In this document: in pieces, positions 59,938 through 64,000 of the stretch | How the letters are laid out: every line of letters starts with the position of its first letter | How positions within the stretch are numbered: the first letter of the stretch is position 1 | From: Oceanobacter sp. 1_MG-2023 | Lineage (GTDB): Bacteria; Pseudomonadota; Gammaproteobacteria; Pseudomonadales; Oceanobacteraceae | Assembly (NCBI RefSeq): GCF_030689025.1 | Contig: NZ_JAUYWA010000009.1 | Coordinates: 1 to 64,000 of the forward strand | Reading direction: 5' to 3' | Length of the DNA stretch: 64,000 nt | Notes under the pieces: model-generated | What the model was told of the DNA's origin: nothing | What the model saw: only the letters and a program-made list of their open reading frames with translations | Database searches by the model: none | Position numbers and translations under genes: made by a program

Positions 59938-60384
59938 ATGGTAACGCATACCCGTATCCGCATGTTCAACACCAAAGAAACCTACCCGAACCAGACACTG
60001 GATAACGATCTATGCCAGGCGGTACGAGCGGGTAATACCGTCTATGTTCGTGGTCAGGTCGGTACCGACTTCGAAGGTAATCTGGTTGGCCTGGGAGACC
60101 CGCAAGCCCAGGCCGAGCAGGCAATGAAAAACGTTAAACAGCTACTGGCAGAAGCCGGTAGCGACCTAAGTCATATCGTCAAAACCACGACCTACATTAC
60201 CGACCCGCGTTACCGTGAGCCGGTGTACCGGGAAGTGGGTCGTTGGCTCAAAGGGGTTTACCCTATCTCTACCGGACTGGTAGTGGCCGGTCTGGCACAG
60301 CCTCAGTGGTTGATGGAAATCGACGTCATCGCCGTGATTCCAGACCAGCCATTCAGCCAACCAGCAGACAAGGAGCCAGCATGA
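59938..60384 (+). CDS. Rid-family (YjgF/YER057c/UK114) protein without the catalytic arginine
   Basis: A 148-residue protein of the Rid fold (VKTTTYITDPRYREPVYREV). Aligned by eye with E. coli RidA, the active-site Arg105 (FPARSCVEV) corresponds to Ser111 (YPISTGLVV). Members without this arginine are not imine deaminases, so a different role is expected. ATG 59938 has AGGA 6 bases upstream. Its TGA overlaps the ATG of the next gene. Confidence 0.85.
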   Translation: MVTHTRIRMFNTKETYPNQTLDNDLCQAVRAGNTVYVRGQVGTDFEGNLVGLGDPQAQAEQAMKNVKQLLAEAGSDLSHIVKTTTYITDPRYREPVYREVGRWLKGVYPISTGLVVAGLAQPQWLMEIDVIAVIPDQPFSQPADKEPA

Positions 60385-61055
60385 CCGTCTCCCTGTCCGC
60401 CTATTGCCCGGAAACCGGCCAACTGGGCGTAGCAATCAGTTCATCCAGTATTGCCGTTGGCGCCCGCTGCCCCTGGTTGCAAGCAGGCATTGGCGCGGTT
60501 TCCAGCCAGAACATCACCTTGCCCGCACTGGGGCCTGCCATTCTCGCCCGACTGGAGCAAAACCAGTCGTCCGAACAGGCCTTGAAAGCTGCTCTGGCCG
60601 ACGACCGTTTCAGTGCCTATCGCCAGGTGACAGTGATCGACAACAAAGGGGTCAGCGCCTGTTTCAGTGGTACCGAAACCCTCGGCACATCCGCTATGAA
60701 ACAAGGCCTGCACTGTGTTGCAGCGGGAAACATGCTCGCGAATGACGGTGTTATCGATGCCATGATCAATGCCTTTGAAGCCTCCTCCGGTGAGCTGACC
60801 GGCCGCCTGATCCAGGCGCTGGCGGCCGGGATTGCCCAGGGTGGCGAAGCCGGGCCGGTGCATTCTGCGGCCGTCAAGGTTGTCGATGATTATATCTGGC
60901 CGCTGGTCGACTTGCGTGTCGACTGGGCAGACGAGAACCCCATTGGCGTACTCGAACAACTGTGGCAAGACTATGAACCACAAATGCAGGCTTATGTAAC
61001 TCGGGCACTGGACCCCCGCGACGCCCCCAGCTATGGCGTTCCCGGCGATGAATAA
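60381..61055 (+). CDS. DUF1028 protein, Ntn-hydrolase-like
   Basis: A 224-residue DUF1028-family protein, a group classed with N-terminal nucleophile hydrolases. The N-terminal block TGQLGVAISSSSIAVGARCPWL and the AGIGAVSSQNITLPALGP region are typical. The natural nucleophile would have to be Thr2, exposed after loss of Met1 (MTVSLSAYC). The ATGA overlap with the Rid gene indicates coupled translation. The substrate is unknown; a small amide or peptide bond fits the family. Confidence 0.85.
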   Translation: MTVSLSAYCPETGQLGVAISSSSIAVGARCPWLQAGIGAVSSQNITLPALGPAILARLEQNQSSEQALKAALADDRFSAYRQVTVIDNKGVSACFSGTETLGTSAMKQGLHCVAAGNMLANDGVIDAMINAFEASSGELTGRLIQALAAGIAQGGEAGPVHSAAVKVVDDYIWPLVDLRVDWADENPIGVLEQLWQDYEPQMQAYVTRALDPRDAPSYGVPGDE

Positions 61056-62235
61056 CCCGACCACCAGCCAAGCCAGGCCAACACTGAGCGAAGAACTCCG
61101 CCATTTGTTGGCCATGCTACTGGCCCACGACACCACCAGCCGCGAGTCCAATCTGGCGCTGATTGAATCAATCCGGGACTACCTCGATCAACTCGGTATC
61201 CCATCAGAGTTGATCTTCAACCCAGAGCGCACCAAGGCCAACCTGTATGCCCGGCTTGGCCCGGCTGGGGACGGCGGCGTCATGTTATCCGGCCATACGG
61301 ATGTGGTGCCGGTGGATGGCCAGTCATGGTCTTACCCACCCTTCCAGCTGACCGAAGACGAGGGCCGTTGTTACGGCCGTGGCAGCGCCGATATGAAAGG
61401 CTTTATTGCCTGTGTACTGGAGGCGGTTCCCCGCTTTCAGCAATCCGCCCTGACCATGCCTTTGCATCTGGCTTTCTCATACGACGAGGAAGTCGGCTGC
61501 CTTGGCGTACCCGGTTTGATTGACCATATCCAGTCATCACCGGACCATCCTGCCATGTGCATTATTGGCGAGCCAACCAGCATGCAGCCGGTTTATGGTC
61601 ACAAGGGCAAGGTCGGTATGCGCTGCAAGGTCAAGGGCCATGCCTGCCATTCGGCCTACGCGCCCGAGGGAGTCAATGCCATTGAGTATGCAGCCAGGCT
61701 GATCGGCAAGCTGACGGATCTGGCCGAGCCGCTGAAGCAGCAACAGGATCGCCGTTTTGATCCCCCTTACAGCACGCTGCAAACGGGCAAGATCCAGGGC
61801 GGTGTGGCGCTCAATATCGTACCGGAAGCCTGCCAGTTTGATTTTGAAATGCGCTATCTGCCCGATACCGATGTCAACGCAACACTGGACAAGCTGAAGG
61901 ACTTTGCCACTTCAACCCTGCAGCCGGCAATGCAAACCGTGCACCCGGACGCAGGGATTCATTTTGAGATGTTGGCATCCTACCCGCCGTTACTCACTGA
62001 TCCGCAATCCCGCTTTGCCCAATGGCTCAGCGAATGGAGCGGCAGCCATGACTTCACCACCGTCGCCTTTGGTACCGAAGGTGGACTGTTCGATCAGGCT
62101 GGTGTGGCCACGCTGGTCTGTGGCCCTGGCAGTATGGATCAAGGGCACAAGCCGGATGAGTTCGTCACGATCGGGCAGCTTGGGCGCTGTTGCGACATGC
62201 TGGAAAACTTGCGTAACTGGATGGTCAGCCACTGA
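61048..62235 (+). CDS. ArgE-type M20 metallo-deacylase
   Basis: A 395-residue M20 peptidase/acetylornithine deacetylase family protein. Metal-site motifs: MLSGHTDVVPVDG, YGRGSADMKGF and SYDEEVGCLG (catalytic Glu-Glu). IGEPTSMQPVYGHKGKVG marks the ArgE/DapE branch. The ATG at 61048 overlaps the DUF1028 stop; an ATG at 61033 is possible. The natural substrate is probably an N-acyl amino acid or its analogue, given the neighbours, rather than acetylornithine: no arginine genes are nearby. Confidence 0.87.
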   Translation: MNNPTTSQARPTLSEELRHLLAMLLAHDTTSRESNLALIESIRDYLDQLGIPSELIFNPERTKANLYARLGPAGDGGVMLSGHTDVVPVDGQSWSYPPFQLTEDEGRCYGRGSADMKGFIACVLEAVPRFQQSALTMPLHLAFSYDEEVGCLGVPGLIDHIQSSPDHPAMCIIGEPTSMQPVYGHKGKVGMRCKVKGHACHSAYAPEGVNAIEYAARLIGKLTDLAEPLKQQQDRRFDPPYSTLQTGKIQGGVALNIVPEACQFDFEMRYLPDTDVNATLDKLKDFATSTLQPAMQTVHPDAGIHFEMLASYPPLLTDPQSRFAQWLSEWSGSHDFTTVAFGTEGGLFDQAGVATLVCGPGSMDQGHKPDEFVTIGQLGRCCDMLENLRNWMVSH

Positions 62236-62252
62236 GCCACCCGGATAACGAG

Positions 62253-62280
62253 GCACCGGCAGCCATTGTGCAGCCGGTGC
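62253..62280 (+). other. Hairpin after the deacylase gene
   Basis: GCACCGGC (62253-62260) pairs perfectly with GCCGGTGC (62273-62280) over a 12-base loop, with no following T-run. It may be a factor-dependent end or an mRNA-stabilising hairpin at the border between the accessory segment and rsgA. Confidence 0.45.
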
Positions 62281-62372
62281 ATTGACTCTGGCCAGAATCA
62301 CCGCTGGCCAACGCTTGCGCTTCCTGCAGCCAGCACGGAGAATGACGGCCGAACCGACACTCTGAGTAATGC

Positions 62373-63401
62373 ATGGCCAAACGAAATCTCACCAAAAAAC
62401 AATCCTGGCGTATTGCCAAGATTCAGGAAGAAAAAGCCCAGCGCGCCCAGCAAAAAGAGGCGGTGATTTCCGACCAGCTCAACGCCGGTGAACTCGGTGA
62501 CGAGATGCACGGCCAGGTGATCGCCCACTTTGGTGCCCAGGTAGAAGTGGAAGACAACGACCGCAATACCTACCGCTGTTTTTTGCGGGCCAACCTTGGC
62601 TCTCTGGTCACTGGCGACAAAATTGTCTTCCGCCCGGCACCGGCCAATGCCCAGGGAGTCAATCAGGGCGTCGTTGAAATGGTGCAGCAACGTGACTCCG
62701 AGCTGTCACGCCCCAACCCGTACAACGAGATCAAGCCGGTAGCCGCCAATATCGACTTTATTGTGCTGGTGATTGCCCCCGAACCACACGCGCACGCCAA
62801 TCTGATTGACCGTTATCTGGTGGCCGCCGAAAACTGCCACATCGAACCCATTATTCTGCTCAACAAAACCGATCTGCTGGACGACCTCAGTCTGTTCCAT
62901 CTGGAGCCACTGCTACAGCGTTATGCCGATCTGGGGTATCGCATACTGCAAGTCTGTGCCAATGAACCGGAAAGCCTTGGGGAATTAAAAGAATTCCTTA
63001 ACGATCGCGTCAGCGTCTTTGTTGGCCAATCCGGGGTCGGCAAGTCATCCCTGATTGGCACCCTGTTACCCGGTGAAGAACTCAAGGTCGGGCCGCTGTC
63101 GGAAAATACCCGCAAAGGCAAACACACCACCACCACCGCCCGGCTGTATCATTTTCCCGCCGGTGGCGACCTGATTGACTCCCCGGGAATCCGTGAGTTT
63201 GGTCTCTGGCATATGAGCGAAGACGACGTGCTGTACGGTTTCCGTGAGTTACGGGCACTGGCGGGACATTGTCGCTTCCGTGATTGCCATCATGAATCCG
63301 AACCCGGTTGTGCCTTGCTGCAAGCCGTCGATGAAGAACTGATCAGTCAGGAACGCTTTATCAGCTACAAACGGATTGTCGAGACCCTGTCGGAGCTCTG
63401 A
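62373..63401 (+). CDS. rsgA: RsgA, 30S ribosome-maturation GTPase
   Basis: A circularly permuted GTPase assisting late 30S assembly. N-terminal OB-fold (about 45-110), then G4 LLNKTDLL ahead of G1 GQSGVGKSS and G3 DSPGIREFG, the permuted order. A zinc-knuckle Cys/His motif follows: CRFRDCHHESEPGC. At 342 residues it is near E. coli RsgA (350). In E. coli it is adjacent to and divergent from orn, here 24 kb away; the backbone resumes at this gene. Confidence 0.96.
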   Translation: MAKRNLTKKQSWRIAKIQEEKAQRAQQKEAVISDQLNAGELGDEMHGQVIAHFGAQVEVEDNDRNTYRCFLRANLGSLVTGDKIVFRPAPANAQGVNQGVVEMVQQRDSELSRPNPYNEIKPVAANIDFIVLVIAPEPHAHANLIDRYLVAAENCHIEPIILLNKTDLLDDLSLFHLEPLLQRYADLGYRILQVCANEPESLGELKEFLNDRVSVFVGQSGVGKSSLIGTLLPGEELKVGPLSENTRKGKHTTTTARLYHFPAGGDLIDSPGIREFGLWHMSEDDVLYGFRELRALAGHCRFRDCHHESEPGCALLQAVDEELISQERFISYKRIVETLSEL

Positions 63402-63469
63402 ACGCCTGACAGCGGTCTCCGGCTTGGATACACTGCTTCTTTGCGACCTGTTTATCCGGAGTATTATTC

Positions 63470-64000
63470 ATGAGTCCACTGCCACTGCTGCTGGAAGCTC
63501 AAACGCTTGCTGAGCAATTGCCGCTGAATAACGTGCTGATCATTGATCAGAGCAAACTCGACAGCTATCTCCAGCATCATATTCCTGGAGCCGTACACCT
63601 GGACTTCAAGCGCCTGCAGCTGGGCATTGCTCCAACACCCGGTGCCCTGCCCTCGTTACCACAACTGTCTGAAGTCTTCAGCGCCTTGGGGTTAACCCCG
63701 GACACCCACGTTATTGCTTATGACGATGAGGGTGGCGGTTGGGCTGGTCGCTTGATCTGGGTACTCGATATGATTGGCCATCGTCATTACAGCTATCTGA
63801 ATGGTGGTATCAAGGCCTGGTTGCAGGATGGCTTGCCCACAGAAGCCGGTAATGTAACCCCTGTGCCTTCCAGCTATCAGGTCGAACAGCTGTGCGATGG
63901 TTTCTCGCTGAGCAAAGACGATATCCTCGCCCGTATTGGCCAGCCAGACTTTGCCATCTGGGATGCCCGTTCCCAGGCGGAGTACTGCGGCGACAAGGTT
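63470..64000 (+). CDS. Rhodanese-like thiosulfate/mercaptopyruvate sulfurtransferase, truncated by the window edge
   Basis: The first 177 residues are present and open to the end. Two rhodanese domains are expected; the first (about 8-125) is complete with HIPGAVHLDF and YDDEGGGWAGRLIWVLDMIGH, and the second has begun (FAIWDARSQAEYCGDKV). In the first domain the position of the active-site cysteine is occupied by an Asp-Glu-Gly-Gly loop, as in non-catalytic N-terminal rhodanese domains; the catalytic cysteine would be in the second, beyond the window. CGGAG precedes the ATG. A rhodanese gene near rsgA also occurs in Pseudomonas. Confidence 0.88.
   Translation, partial: MSPLPLLLEAQTLAEQLPLNNVLIIDQSKLDSYLQHHIPGAVHLDFKRLQLGIAPTPGALPSLPQLSEVFSALGLTPDTHVIAYDDEGGGWAGRLIWVLDMIGHRHYSYLNGGIKAWLQDGLPTEAGNVTPVPSSYQVEQLCDGFSLSKDDILARIGQPDFAIWDARSQAEYCGDKV

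Noticed and set aside
25423-62372. Accessory blocks considered as a prophage or integrative island
   Set aside because: No integrase, transposase, phage gene, tRNA or flanking direct repeat was found.

Overview
The window looks like a chromosomal segment of a marine or halotolerant gammaproteobacterium related to Pseudomonadales/Oceanospirillales. Three things point there: the conserved blocks msrQP-pssA-ilvC and queG-nnr-tsaE-amiB-mutL-miaA-hfq-hflX-hflK-hflC-hisZ-purA; the rhombosortase; and a glucosylglycerol-phosphate synthase/phosphatase fusion that makes a salt-stress solute. No rRNA, tRNA, CRISPR array, integrase, transposase or phage gene was seen. All identifications come from reading sequence and motifs; no database search was run.

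Layout. (1) 0.3-13.5 kb: methionine sulfoxide repair (msrPQ), phospholipid synthesis (pssA), divergent ilvY/ilvC with a strong terminator, two glutaredoxin-like genes, a lipoprotein, an AraC-type regulator, a Nudix hydrolase, rhombosortase, a relocated lepB, purA and hisZ. (2) 13.9-25.4 kb: the conserved hflC-hflK-hflX-hfq-miaA-mutL-amiB-tsaE-nnr run on the minus strand, with queG divergent. (3) 25.5-37.4 kb: accessory genes between queG and orn. These are an MFS/LysR pair, a polar amino acid ABC operon, a YcaD-like MFS transporter next to ggpPS, then a CarF/PEDS1/FAD4-type lipid desaturase and an LpxL-like acyltransferase. (4) 37.4-38.0 kb: orn. (5) 38.0-62.2 kb: a large accessory segment between orn and rsgA. 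It holds an LRR-protein kinase, an amide-utilisation locus, and a two-armed catabolic locus around a LysR gene. (6) 62.4-64.0 kb: rsgA and a truncated sulfurtransferase, where the conserved backbone resumes.

The amide locus (39.4-52.8 kb) is a coherent sensing, uptake and degradation module. A hybrid histidine kinase with an NCS1-permease-like sensor and a cysteine-rich linker, plus a LuxR-type response regulator, is divergent from a urea/short-chain-amide ABC transporter (urtABCDE-like), aliphatic amidase AmiE, its AAA ATPase partner AmiB, formamidase FmdA and the zinc-ribbon protein FmdB. The Pseudomonas regulators AmiC and AmiR and the channel AmiS are absent from the window.

The second locus (52.9-62.2 kb) has no function I can name. 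One arm (minus strand) encodes a fused permease-ATPase ABC transporter, a PhyH-type Fe/2-oxoglutarate dioxygenase, a solute-binding protein and a class II aldolase. The other arm (plus strand) encodes a LysR regulator, a flavin monooxygenase, a Rid-family protein lacking the catalytic arginine, a DUF1028 Ntn-hydrolase-like protein and an ArgE-type M20 deacylase, the last four tightly spaced. It is the best candidate here for an undescribed catabolic pathway, probably for a small nitrogenous or N-acylated compound.
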